A stretch of DNA of 22,782 nt, taken from contig CAKPJL010000019.1 of NCBI GenBank assembly GCA_934162655.1, positions 1 to 22,782 of the forward strand, read 5' to 3'. Shown here piece by piece: positions 14,995 to 22,738 of this stretch. The notes under the pieces are model-generated. The model was not told the DNA's origin. It saw only the letters and a program-made list of their open reading frames with translations, and did no database searches. The translations under genes were made by a program, and so were the position numbers. Within the stretch, counting starts at the first letter, position 1. Every line of letters starts with the position of its first letter. The DNA is from an uncultured Clostridia bacterium (GTDB lineage Bacteria; Bacillota; Clostridia; TANB77; CAG-465).

Positions 14995-16977
14995 TTACTC
15001 AGCAAACTGTGAATTATAAAGTTTTGCATATTTTCCATCAAGTTTTAATAACTCTTCATGCTTTCCACGTTCAACTATTCTTCCATGTTCCATAACAAGT
15101 ATTATATCTGCATTTTTTATAGTAGAAAGTCTATGTGCGATTACAAAACTTGTTCTGCCTTCCATAAGTCTATTCATTGCTTCTTGTATCAACTCTTCTG
15201 TTCTAGTATCCACATTACTAGTTGCCTCATCTAATATAAGTATTGGAGAATCTGCAAGTATTGCACGGGCAATTGTAAGTAATTGCTTTTGGCCACTTGA
15301 AATGTTTGTTGCATCATCATTTAGTAAAAAGTCATATCCTCCTGGTAATGATTTTATAAAATGATCTGCATGGGCTAAGTATGCTGCTTGCCTTAATTCT
15401 TGATCTAGTGCATCTTCTTTTGCATACCTTAAATTTTCTTTTATGCTACCTTTAAATAGCCATGTATCCTGAAGTACCATAGCAAACATACGCCTTAAAT
15501 CATGACGACTAATATCATATATAGAAACTCCATCTATTTTTATATCTCCTGAATCTATGTCATAAAATCTCATAAGTAAATTTACTATTGTCGTTTTGCC
15601 AGCTCCTGTTGGTCCAACTATTGCAACAGTTTGACCAGGTTTTACATCTAATGTCCAATCCTGGATTAATTTTTGGTCTTTTTTATAACTAAATGAAACA
15701 TTTTCACACTCTACTCTTCCTCTAACCAATTCTAGCTTTTTAGGTGTTTTTGTTTCAAGTTTTTCTTCTGCCTCATCTAATATCTCAAACACTCTTTCAG
15801 CCGAAGCAACAGTAGACTGAACCATATTTAGCATATTAGCTACTTGTGCAATAGGTTCTGTAAATTGTTTTACATATGATATAAATGCTTGTATATCCCC
15901 TACTGTCATTTTACCTTCTATCGTAAATTTTGCACCAAGTACACATATTCCTACATATGCTAAATTATTTACAACATTTATAATAGGCATCATAATTCCT
16001 GATAAAAACTGTGCTTTCCATGATACCTTATATAGTTCATCATTAGTTTTAGAAAATCTTTTTATTTCTTCTGCTTGCATATTATATGTTTTTACTACTA
16101 AATCAGCAGAATATGTTTCTTCTATTTGTGAATTTAATTCTCCTAAAATTCTTTGTTGTGCTATAAAGTATTTTTGCGATGATTTAACTATTATTCCAAC
16201 AAATATAAAACTAACTGGAATAATTAATACTACTATTACAGCCATGGTTACATTTATGGAAAGCATCATAACTAGAATTCCTATAAGTGTAAATACTGAG
16301 TCTAACATTTGAGTTAAACTTTGTTGTAGCATAGTACCAATATTATCAATATCATTAGTTATACGACTTAGAAGTTCTCCATGAGTATGATTGTCAAAAA
16401 ATCTTAAAGGAAGTCTATCTAACTTCTCATCAACATTTTTTCTTAAATTATAAGTTACCTTTTGAGAAATATATGCCATTATCTTATTTGATATATACAT
16501 CAAAATTCCACTTGCTATATAAAGTCCTAATGTAATTAGAAGAATTTTTCCAATATAACTATAATTAAATTCAGGTTTTTCAAATATTTTTACATTCCTT
16601 AAATTATCTGGTATTTCTTTTGAACTATTTGCATCAATAAAACCTCTTTGTATTAAATCATTTACAGTCATATCTTTTGGCATTGTACTTTTTATACTTT
16701 CTTCAACATTTGCAAGTGCATCATTTACCTTTTCATAAATTGCTCTTGCAATTATGTTGTTTGATAGTTCGGTTGTAGCCCTTCCAAGTATTTTTGGAGA
16801 CACAACAGATAAAATAGTAGAAATTATTAACACCAAGCATACTATAATTATTGCTTTATTATATTTACCAATATACTTTACAAGCCTCTTTAGACTCCCT
16901 TTAAAGTTCTTTGGCTTATCTTTTGGTGATCCCATTCCCATTTTTGCTGGTCCTTTTTTCTTTTCTTTATTTTCCAT
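14995..16977 (-). CDS. ABC exporter half-transporter, BmrD-like (catalytically complete)
   Basis: A 660-residue fused membrane–ATPase half-transporter. About 30 basic, Gly- and Pro-rich cytoplasmic residues lead into the first membrane segment (about 43-60). An extracellular insert of about 80 residues (65-140) precedes the second (about 145-163). The nucleotide-binding domain has Walker A GPTGAGKT (455-462), a variant signature ISSGQ (559-563), Walker B ILILDE (579-584) with the catalytic Glu584, and the switch His615. Length and insert resemble B. subtilis BmrD (YheH). Its start overlaps the end of the partner gene by 11 bases, implying coupled synthesis of a heterodimer. The substrate is probably a hydrophobic drug or lipid-like compound, by family only. 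Confidence 0.92.
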   Translation of the reverse strand: MENKEKKKGPAKMGMGSPKDKPKNFKGSLKRLVKYIGKYNKAIIIVCLVLIISTILSVVSPKILGRATTELSNNIIARAIYEKVNDALANVEESIKSTMPKDMTVNDLIQRGFIDANSSKEIPDNLRNVKIFEKPEFNYSYIGKILLITLGLYIASGILMYISNKIMAYISQKVTYNLRKNVDEKLDRLPLRFFDNHTHGELLSRITNDIDNIGTMLQQSLTQMLDSVFTLIGILVMMLSINVTMAVIVVLIIPVSFIFVGIIVKSSQKYFIAQQRILGELNSQIEETYSADLVVKTYNMQAEEIKRFSKTNDELYKVSWKAQFLSGIMMPIINVVNNLAYVGICVLGAKFTIEGKMTVGDIQAFISYVKQFTEPIAQVANMLNMVQSTVASAERVFEILDEAEEKLETKTPKKLELVRGRVECENVSFSYKKDQKLIQDWTLDVKPGQTVAIVGPTGAGKTTIVNLLMRFYDIDSGDIKIDGVSIYDISRHDLRRMFAMVLQDTWLFKGSIKENLRYAKEDALDQELRQAAYLAHADHFIKSLPGGYDFLLNDDATNISSGQKQLLTIARAILADSPILILDEATSNVDTRTEELIQEAMNRLMEGRTSFVIAHRLSTIKNADIILVMEHGRIVERGKHEELLKLDGKYAKLYNSQFAE

Positions 16978-18712
16978 TTGATGTTGCCTCCTCTAATGTG
17001 ATTTGAGATAATACAACTTCTCTATATTCTTTGCAACTTTCAAAAAGCTCTTTATGAGTACCAACACCTAATATTTTACCATCTTCTAGATATATTATTT
17101 TGTCGGCATTAAGAACTGTACTTACACGTTGTGCTACAATTATTTTTGTAGAAGTTTTTATATTATTATATAATGCATCCCTTAGAACCCTATCTGTTTT
17201 ATAATCAAGTGCAGAAAAACTATCATCAAATATAAAGTATTCTGGATTTTTAACTATTGCACGTGCTATACATAAACGTTGCTTTTGACCGCCAGAAAAA
17301 TTAGTTCCACCTTGTGATACTTCTTCTTCAAGTCCGTTTTTAAGTGAACCAACAAATTCTTTACTTTGAGATATTTCAAGTGCACGTTCTATATCATCTT
17401 GCGTTGCATCACCTTTTCCATACATTAAATTTTGCTTTATTGTACCAGAAAATAACATAGCCTTTTGTGGCACATATCCAATTAGATTCCTTAAAAACTC
17501 TATTTGTAAATCCTTGATATTTTTTCCGCCTACTAATATTTCACCCTCTTGTATATCATAAAGTCTTAACATAAGTGAAATAAGTGCAGTTTTGCCACTC
17601 CCTGTTCCACCAATTATTGCAAGTGTCTCTCCCATACCTATTTTAAATGATATATTTTCAAGTACAGGCTCATCACCATCTGGATATGTAAAAGTGACAT
17701 TTTTAAATTCTAAGCTTCCAATTTCTTTAAGTTCTTCTTTGCTTTTTATACTACCATTATCCTCTATTGAAGAAGTTAGTGCTAAAACTTCATCTATTCT
17801 TTTTCCAGATACAATTGCACGAGGAATATTAATAAACATCATTGCAACAAATATTACAGAATATAATACCTGCATAGCATACTGTATAAATGCCATAAGG
17901 TCTCCTATATTAAGAGATGCATTATCTATTAATGGAGTACCAATCCATATTATTAATATTGATGATATATTTATTACAAAAAATATTACTGGTAGCAATA
18001 AAACTATTATATATGAAGCTTTTAGTGTTACATCATATATTTCTTTGTTTACACTATCATATCTATTTCTTTCATACTCTTCTTTTCCAAAAGCTCTAAT
18101 TACTCTTACACCGGTTAATTTTTCAGTTACGACTTGGTTTAGTTTATCGCTTAACTCTTGTGATTTCGTAAAAAGTGGTAACACTTTTTTAGCAAGTATA
18201 AATATTATTACTGCCATTATAGGAATCACTACTGCAAGTATAATAGAAAGTTTGGCGTTTGTTGAAATAGACATTATAATTCCACCAATACACATAATTG
18301 GTGCCATTGCCATCATTCTAAGTGCCATTAAAACTAAATTTTGAACTTGCGTTACATCGTTAGTTGTCCTAGTTATAAGCGTTGCGGGTGACATTTTTTT
18401 AAACTCTGTGTTTGAATAGCTTTCTACTTTTTCATATACTGCTTTTCTTAAATTTTTTCCATATTTAGATGAAATTTTAGAAGCAATAAAAGTAGCAAAA
18501 ATGGCAGCAACCGCTGAAGCTAAAGTTACAATTATCATCTTATAACCATAATTCCATATAACATCTGTGTCTTGCTTTATTACACCATTATTTAAAATAT
18601 TTGACATTAAATTTGGCAGATATAAATTAAGTATTGCCTGAACAAATGTAAACATGAGTCCAAGTACAATGAAAAACCAATAAGGCTTTATAAAATCTGT
18701 TACTTTTTTCAT
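16967..18712 (-). CDS. ABC exporter half-transporter, BmrC-like (degenerate ATP site)
   Basis: A 581-residue fused half-transporter with six membrane segments (about 11-300) and a nucleotide-binding domain. Walker A is GGTGSGKT (368-375) and the signature NFSGGQ (471-476) is canonical. Walker B reads FIFDD (493-497), so Asp replaces the catalytic Glu, and the switch position reads Gln528 in place of His. The partner instead has a good Walker B and His but an altered signature. Together one composite site is complete (this signature with the partner's Walker motifs) and one is degenerate, as in BmrC/BmrD, LmrCD and TM287/288. ATG start, AAAGGAG upstream. It lies 18 bases after folD. Confidence 0.92.
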   Translation of the reverse strand: MKKVTDFIKPYWFFIVLGLMFTFVQAILNLYLPNLMSNILNNGVIKQDTDVIWNYGYKMIIVTLASAVAAIFATFIASKISSKYGKNLRKAVYEKVESYSNTEFKKMSPATLITRTTNDVTQVQNLVLMALRMMAMAPIMCIGGIIMSISTNAKLSIILAVVIPIMAVIIFILAKKVLPLFTKSQELSDKLNQVVTEKLTGVRVIRAFGKEEYERNRYDSVNKEIYDVTLKASYIIVLLLPVIFFVINISSILIIWIGTPLIDNASLNIGDLMAFIQYAMQVLYSVIFVAMMFINIPRAIVSGKRIDEVLALTSSIEDNGSIKSKEELKEIGSLEFKNVTFTYPDGDEPVLENISFKIGMGETLAIIGGTGSGKTALISLMLRLYDIQEGEILVGGKNIKDLQIEFLRNLIGYVPQKAMLFSGTIKQNLMYGKGDATQDDIERALEISQSKEFVGSLKNGLEEEVSQGGTNFSGGQKQRLCIARAIVKNPEYFIFDDSFSALDYKTDRVLRDALYNNIKTSTKIIVAQRVSTVLNADKIIYLEDGKILGVGTHKELFESCKEYREVVLSQITLEEATSNGK

Positions 18713-18730
18713 TAAATTCCTAAATCTCCT

Positions 18731-19564
18731 TTACTTATTTTGTATCTCAAATTTTTTTAATATATTTTCTACTAGGCAATAGTTTGTTACTATACCGACA
18801 CCACCTGGAACAGGTGTTATAGCACCAACTTTACCTTTTATATTTTCAAAGTCAACATCACCTGTTATTTTTCCATCTATAAAATTTATTCCAACATCAA
18901 CAATAATACTACCTACTCTTATATCTTTTTCCTTTAAGTAATTTGCCTTTCCTATTGCAACAACAACAATATCTGCTTTTTTTGTTTCCTCTGCTACATC
19001 ACTTGTCTTAGAATGACATAGTGTAACAGTACCATTTCTTGCTATAAGTTCTAATGCAAGAGGTTTCCCAACTATATTGCTTCTGCCAAGCACTACTACT
19101 TTTTTTCCCTCAACAACTACTCCATAGTAATCTAGTATGTCTGTTACTGCTTTTGCTGTACAAGGAACTATTTTATTTTTATCATTTAAAAATAACATTC
19201 CAAGATTTTTAGTAGTTACTCCTTCTACATCTTTTTTAGGATCAATATCATCTATTAATGTCTTTAACTTTTTTGGAAGGGGTTGTTGGAACATTATGCC
19301 TGTTATACTTTCGTCTTCATTTATTTTTCTAAAGCATTTAGTAAATTTATCTTCGTCCAAAAAATCAAAGCATTCTACTTTTATATTAAATTTTTCACAT
19401 ATTTTAACTATCTTTTTTACATATGATTTGCTTGCTTCATCTGTATTGCATGATAAAACAGCAATTTTAGGATTCTTATTATATTTACTACACAAAAAAT
19501 TAGATACTTCTAAAAGCTCTTCTTCTTTTTTTTGTGCTACTTTTTTTCCATCTAATATAACCAT
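18731..19564 (-). CDS. folD: FolD-like methylenetetrahydrofolate dehydrogenase, catalytic lysine missing
   Basis: A 277-residue FolD homologue that interconverts methylene- and methenyl-THF (dehydrogenase); normally it also makes 10-formyl-THF (cyclohydrolase). Visible blocks: SYVKKIVKIC (47-56), GIMFQQPLP (89-97), DVEGVT (112-117), the NAD(P)-binding GRSNIVGKP (160-168) and PVPGGVG (251-257). The folate-site Tyr48 is kept. Four residues later, where FolD has its catalytic lysine (E. coli Lys54, human Lys56), this protein has Ile52. In characterised enzymes loss of that lysine abolishes the cyclohydrolase step but can leave the dehydrogenase. The gene just upstream encodes FchA, a separate cyclohydrolase. 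ATG start, AGGAGG 7 bases upstream. Confidence 0.93.
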   Translation of the reverse strand: MVILDGKKVAQKKEEELLEVSNFLCSKYNKNPKIAVLSCNTDEASKSYVKKIVKICEKFNIKVECFDFLDEDKFTKCFRKINEDESITGIMFQQPLPKKLKTLIDDIDPKKDVEGVTTKNLGMLFLNDKNKIVPCTAKAVTDILDYYGVVVEGKKVVVLGRSNIVGKPLALELIARNGTVTLCHSKTSDVAEETKKADIVVVAIGKANYLKEKDIRVGSIIVDVGINFIDGKITGDVDFENIKGKVGAITPVPGGVGIVTNYCLVENILKKFEIQNK

Positions 19565-19577
19565 ATAATTCCTCCTA

Positions 19578-20183
19578 CTATTTTAGTAAATTGTTTGTAT
19601 ATTTTAATATTTTCTCTTTAATTTCATATGCGTCGTCTAAAATATTCAAATACTTATTTTTCATTTTTTCTATATAATTTTCGTCTTCAATATTTTGTAT
19701 ATTTATTTTAATATTAGTTATAGATGATTCAACGCACGAATATGCCATATAAGCTCCAATTTCAAAATCACTAACAAGCATTAGATTACCAACTTTACTA
19801 ACATTTTCCACTAAAACAAGTACTTTATATGATAATTCTAATACTTCAAAACTAAAATCAACTGCCCTTTGTAATATTTCTTCATACTCATCTTTCTTTT
19901 CATTTTTTGTCTTATAAAAAAATAATATTTTTTCTAATATTTGTTTATCTTCATCTATTGAATCTAAACTCTGAATCTTTAAGTTTTCAGCTTCATCAAG
20001 TAATTTTTTTGCCTGTTCTTCCACATTTATATACTTTTTTTTACCAATGGTTAAGTTACAAATGTACTCCATAAGTGAACAAACAGAAGCAAGATTTAGT
20101 CCTATAATACTTCCTCCACCCATCTGTACTTGTTTTGAGCTTAAAGCGTATAAAAAATTATTTATTGTTTCATCCATATACAT
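19578..20183 (-). CDS. fchA: methenyltetrahydrofolate cyclohydrolase (FTCD_C family)
   Basis: A 201-residue, mostly helical protein of the cyclodeaminase/cyclohydrolase family. Family features: an N-terminal FLYALSS, the glycine loop MGGGS (21-25), LTIGKKKY (44-51), an ID-x-D element near 76-79, and SDFEIGAYMA (138-147) followed by NIKINI (157-162). Members are either stand-alone FchA, which hydrolyses methenyl-THF to 10-formyl-THF, or the deaminase half of formiminotransferase-cyclodeaminase. With folD 13 bases downstream and no formiminotransferase in view, FchA is the better call. ATG start with GAGGTGAT upstream. First gene of the operon behind the promoter at 20221-20249. Confidence 0.85.
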   Translation of the reverse strand: MYMDETINNFLYALSSKQVQMGGGSIIGLNLASVCSLMEYICNLTIGKKKYINVEEQAKKLLDEAENLKIQSLDSIDEDKQILEKILFFYKTKNEKKDEYEEILQRAVDFSFEVLELSYKVLVLVENVSKVGNLMLVSDFEIGAYMAYSCVESSITNIKINIQNIEDENYIEKMKNKYLNILDDAYEIKEKILKYTNNLLK

Positions 20184-20220
20184 ATTAAATCACCTCTAAA
20201 ATTTAATAATTCAAGTACAT

Positions 20221-20249
20221 ATTATATAACTAACATGCAATTTTTGCAA
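20221..20249 (-). promoter_or_regulatory. promoter of the fchA–folD–ABC operon
   Basis: Minus-strand TTGCAA (20244-20249), 17 bases, TATAAT (20221-20226). It lies 38 bases before the fchA start. A short inverted repeat TGCAA/TTGCA (20236-20248) overlaps the -35 box and spacer. Confidence 0.7.
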
Positions 20250-20287
20250 GAAAAATCGTTCGACACTACATACTTTTCACAAAATTT

Positions 20288-21070
20288 TTATATATCTGAT
20301 ATCTCATAAATCGCTCTTGCACCACATGATAGCAAGTAGTTAGAAAAATATGCATTTTTATCTAATATGTTATTTGGTAAAATTGATATTTCTTTTCCTT
20401 GTTCTAGCAAAGAGTCAACTATTAATGCTATTTCTTTTTTGTATTTTGAATTAATCAAAACAAGTTCATCACACATACACGATATGTTATAATATAAATT
20501 ACCTGTAATAAAAATATATAAATTATTTTTTATAAAATTCTGTTTTAATATGTTGCTTAAATCCTCTACTATTATTTGATCACTTAATAAAGTATTCTTA
20601 GCGTCAACATTAAGTAAAACATTATTTTTAATTGATATCTGTTTTATAATCATGTTTTGTATTTCTAATATTTCTTTGGAATTTTTTTCTGAATAAACTA
20701 AATATTTTTTCTTTTTTAAAAGACTAATGTTTCCATATAAAAAAACTACTGGATTTTGATTAAAATTATTTCTAAATAAACATTTATATAAACTTGTAAA
20801 AGGATGTACTATAAAAATATCCTTGCTTTTAATATATTTATATAATTTATTTGCCTTACATTTTAATTTATTATCTGTAAGTAAATTATATACACCTTTA
20901 TTTATAATTATTTTATTTTTTACTATATAGATATAAAACTCTTTTCTTGAAATTGAGACATCATAAAGTTTATTTACCTTAAAGTTCAGTGGCGATATAA
21001 GTTTAATAAATGTATTGTAATCTAAGTCATTTATTAAACTTACCCACACATAATAAAATTCTTCTGTCAT
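20288..21070 (-). CDS. degenerate DprA/Smf-like protein
   Basis: A 260-residue protein with only faint similarity to DprA, which loads RecA on incoming single-stranded DNA. The overall order fits: NPVVFLYGNISLL (106-118) like the PPxVLYxxGN block, a beta-strand and Ser (YLVYSEKNS, 123-131) where DprA has IVGSRxxS, and a C-terminal ALIVDSLLEQGKEISILPN (215-233) like LITARLALEQGREVFAVPG, then CGARAI (249-254). The glycines and Arg of GSR, the SGLARGID loop and the FPxRNR motif are all lost. I chose the ATG at 21068-21070, in an ATGA overlap with the upstream gene and preceded by AAGGATG. Position after rbgA matches the dprA neighbourhood of other Bacillota. Function may have changed. Confidence 0.65.
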   Translation of the reverse strand: MTEEFYYVWVSLINDLDYNTFIKLISPLNFKVNKLYDVSISRKEFYIYIVKNKIIINKGVYNLLTDNKLKCKANKLYKYIKSKDIFIVHPFTSLYKCLFRNNFNQNPVVFLYGNISLLKKKKYLVYSEKNSKEILEIQNMIIKQISIKNNVLLNVDAKNTLLSDQIIVEDLSNILKQNFIKNNLYIFITGNLYYNISCMCDELVLINSKYKKEIALIVDSLLEQGKEISILPNNILDKNAYFSNYLLSCGARAIYEISDI

Positions 21071-21405
21071 TTCTTCATCCTTTTTCTTAAATATTCTGTA
21101 TATATTATTCCTATAACTAATCCTATTAAAGTTCCAGAACACATTGCAATAGCAATATTAGATACTATAAATTTGCCAAAAACCATACCAAGTCCTAGTC
21201 CAAGTAACATAAATAAAATATTATAATTTAACATATCATCTTCTAGACTATGTCTTTTGATTTTCTTTTCCTCTTCTCTTTTTTCATCTTGTTCTTCAAG
21301 CTTTTTCATGTCTATACCATCTATTGAAGTTATTACATTGTTTTCTGAAATTTCTAAATTTTCTTTTTTAGTTTTTTTTAGTTCTTCTTTTGTTTCTTCA
21401 ATCAT
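21067..21405 (-). CDS. small membrane protein with charged N-terminal half, unknown
   Basis: A 112-residue protein not recognised as a known family. Residues 1-60 are very rich in Glu and Lys and probably cytoplasmic and partly coiled coil. Two hydrophobic segments, about 62-80 and 84-103, are Gly-rich (LLGLGLGMVFG and SGTLIGLVIG) and form a likely hairpin, ending in a basic tail. I chose the ATG at 21403-21405 with GAGGAG 8 bases upstream; an earlier in-frame GTG overlaps that site. The gene starts 2 bases after the rbgA stop, and its own stop overlaps the start of the DprA-like gene as ATGA, so all three are probably one coupled operon. Confidence 0.75.
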   Translation of the reverse strand: MIEETKEELKKTKKENLEISENNVITSIDGIDMKKLEEQDEKREEEKKIKRHSLEDDMLNYNILFMLLGLGLGMVFGKFIVSNIAIAMCSGTLIGLVIGIIYTEYLRKRMKK

Positions 21406-21407
21406 TA

Positions 21408-22340
21408 CTAACACTCCTCTAATGTTATTTTACCTATCTTACCATTTTTCAGTTCTTCTAGAAAAATTTTTGAAGCTCTAAGCGTATCAACTTGTCCACC
21501 AGAAATTAGGCACCCTCTCTTCTTACCAAGTGTCTCTAAAATATCATATGGTTCATTTTGTAAAATGTCAATACTAATATTATACTTATCACTAAACATT
21601 TTAGCATATCTTTTATTATTTTGCAAATATCTAATTCCTAAGCAGGCCAATTCTTCTTCATCTAGTACTTCTTGTTTTATATTTCCCGTAAGTGCTAGCT
21701 TTACACCTGAATCATTTTCATCAAGTCTTGGCCACAAAAGCCCTGGAGTATCTAGTAAATCTATATTATTAGCAATTCTTATCCACTTATTTTCCCTTGT
21801 AACACCTGGTTTATTTGATGCTTTTGCTGTTTCTTTTTTAGCTAGCTTATTTATAAGTGTAGATTTTCCTACATTTGGAATTCCTACTATTGCTACCCTA
21901 TAAATTGGCTTTATTTCTACTTGTTTATTTTCATTTTTCTTTTTGTATATTGACTCTCCTACTTCATTTATCTTTTTAAGTAATTTATCAACATTTAAAG
22001 CCATGTTGGCGTTCATAAGCATGGTATAGAACCCTTTATTATTATAATACTCTTCCCACTTCTTTGTCATTTCATCATCTGCTAAGTCAATCTTATTTAA
22101 TACAATAATTCTTGATTTATTTTCAAACAACTCTTCTAAGTCTTTATTAGAACTAGAAAGTGGTATTCTCGCATCCAAAACCTCCACCACTATATCAATT
22201 AGTTTTAATTTTGATTTTAAATCATTCTTAGTTTTTAGCATATGACCTGGATACCACGAAATGGGGACTTTTGAAAAACTTTTTTGACTATCATTATTCT
22301 TCTTTTCTGCTCTGATTTTTCTTTTTTGGTACATATCCAT
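21408..22340 (-). CDS. rbgA: ribosome biogenesis GTPase RbgA (YlqF)
   Basis: A 310-residue circularly permuted GTPase needed for late assembly of the 50S subunit. The permuted motif order is visible: DAR (56-58), G4 NKID (82-85), then G1 GIPNVGKS (153-160), G2 GVT (179-181) and G3 DTPG (197-200), followed by the C-terminal RNA-binding ANTAR-like domain. The N-terminal WYPGHM (29-34) is the family hallmark. The tail before it is about 20 residues longer and more charged than usual. I prefer the ATG at 22338-22340 with AGAAGTGAT upstream; a GTG nine bases earlier is possible. Confidence 0.95.
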   Translation of the reverse strand: MDMYQKRKIRAEKKNNDSQKSFSKVPISWYPGHMLKTKNDLKSKLKLIDIVVEVLDARIPLSSSNKDLEELFENKSRIIVLNKIDLADDEMTKKWEEYYNNKGFYTMLMNANMALNVDKLLKKINEVGESIYKKKNENKQVEIKPIYRVAIVGIPNVGKSTLINKLAKKETAKASNKPGVTRENKWIRIANNIDLLDTPGLLWPRLDENDSGVKLALTGNIKQEVLDEEELACLGIRYLQNNKRYAKMFSDKYNISIDILQNEPYDILETLGKKRGCLISGGQVDTLRASKIFLEELKNGKIGKITLEEC

Positions 22341-22370
22341 TTTAATCACTTCTTTCTATTCTATCATTTA

Positions 22371-22391
22371 AAAAAATACTTAAAAGTATTT
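22371..22391 (-). terminator. hairpin with U-run before rbgA
   Basis: On the minus strand AAATACTT (22384-22391) pairs with AAGTATTT (22374-22381) with a very short loop and runs into a U tract. It probably terminates transcription from the recombinase remnant, whose stop is 12 bases upstream. If the -10 at 22416-22421 is used, the hairpin would instead lie in the rbgA leader. Confidence 0.5.
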
Positions 22392-22402
22392 GTTTTTCGT
22401 TT

Positions 22403-22738
22403 TTAACTTGAAAGTATTATATCATATTTTTGTTTATTTATAAAGTCAAGAGCCTCAAAATATTTATCTTCATATTTGAATATTACTTTTATATTACCAT
22501 CTTCACTAACAACAATATCTTCAATTAACTCATCTATCAATAATCTATTTAGTTCATTTATCTTTTCTTTCTTTTTAAATATATTCATCCAATCAGTATC
22601 GTTATTTTTTATTTTTTCTGTTTCTTTTTCCTTCTCATATAATTGTATATCTTCTTTTATCTTTTTAATTTTATCACTATACTCTTTATTATATTGCCAG
22701 TACTCTATATGAATTATGTATGCAATATAATTATACAC
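22403..22738 (-). pseudogene. C-terminal remnant of a large serine recombinase
   Basis: A 111-codon open frame resembling only the extreme C-terminus of large serine recombinases of clostridia. It has a charged coiled-coil region (about 20-60), then WMNIFKKKEKINELNRLLIDE-type sequence, and DIVVSEDGNIKVIFKYEDKY (74-93), the typical closing beta-rich segment. The catalytic resolvase domain and recombinase domain are absent. An in-frame stop (22739-22741) lies just before the first possible start, a GTG without a ribosome binding site. I read it as a decayed fragment of an integrated element rather than a functional gene. The window ends 41 bases upstream, so a frameshifted longer gene cannot be excluded. 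Confidence 0.6.
22416..22424 (-). promoter_or_regulatory. possible extended -10 element for rbgA
   Basis: Minus-strand TGATATAAT (22416-22424), the same extended -10 as at dnaE and the plus-strand gene. There is no good -35 at 17 bases (TTTATA). It lies inside the 3' end of the recombinase remnant. An alternative, TGATAGAAT, lies at 22358-22366 after the hairpin. Confidence 0.3.

Noticed and set aside
17592..18344. 250-codon open frame on the plus strand opposite the BmrC-like gene
   Set aside because: It lies wholly inside a well-supported ABC gene, has no promoter or ribosome binding site, and its translation is Ile/Ser-rich with no domain pattern. The same holds for other plus-strand frames over minus-strand genes (for example 14343-14786, 5999-6430, 19137-19568).
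21071..21142. 24-residue N-terminal extension of the DprA-like protein
   Set aside because: It lies inside the preceding membrane-protein gene in another frame, while the ATGA start has a ribosome binding site.
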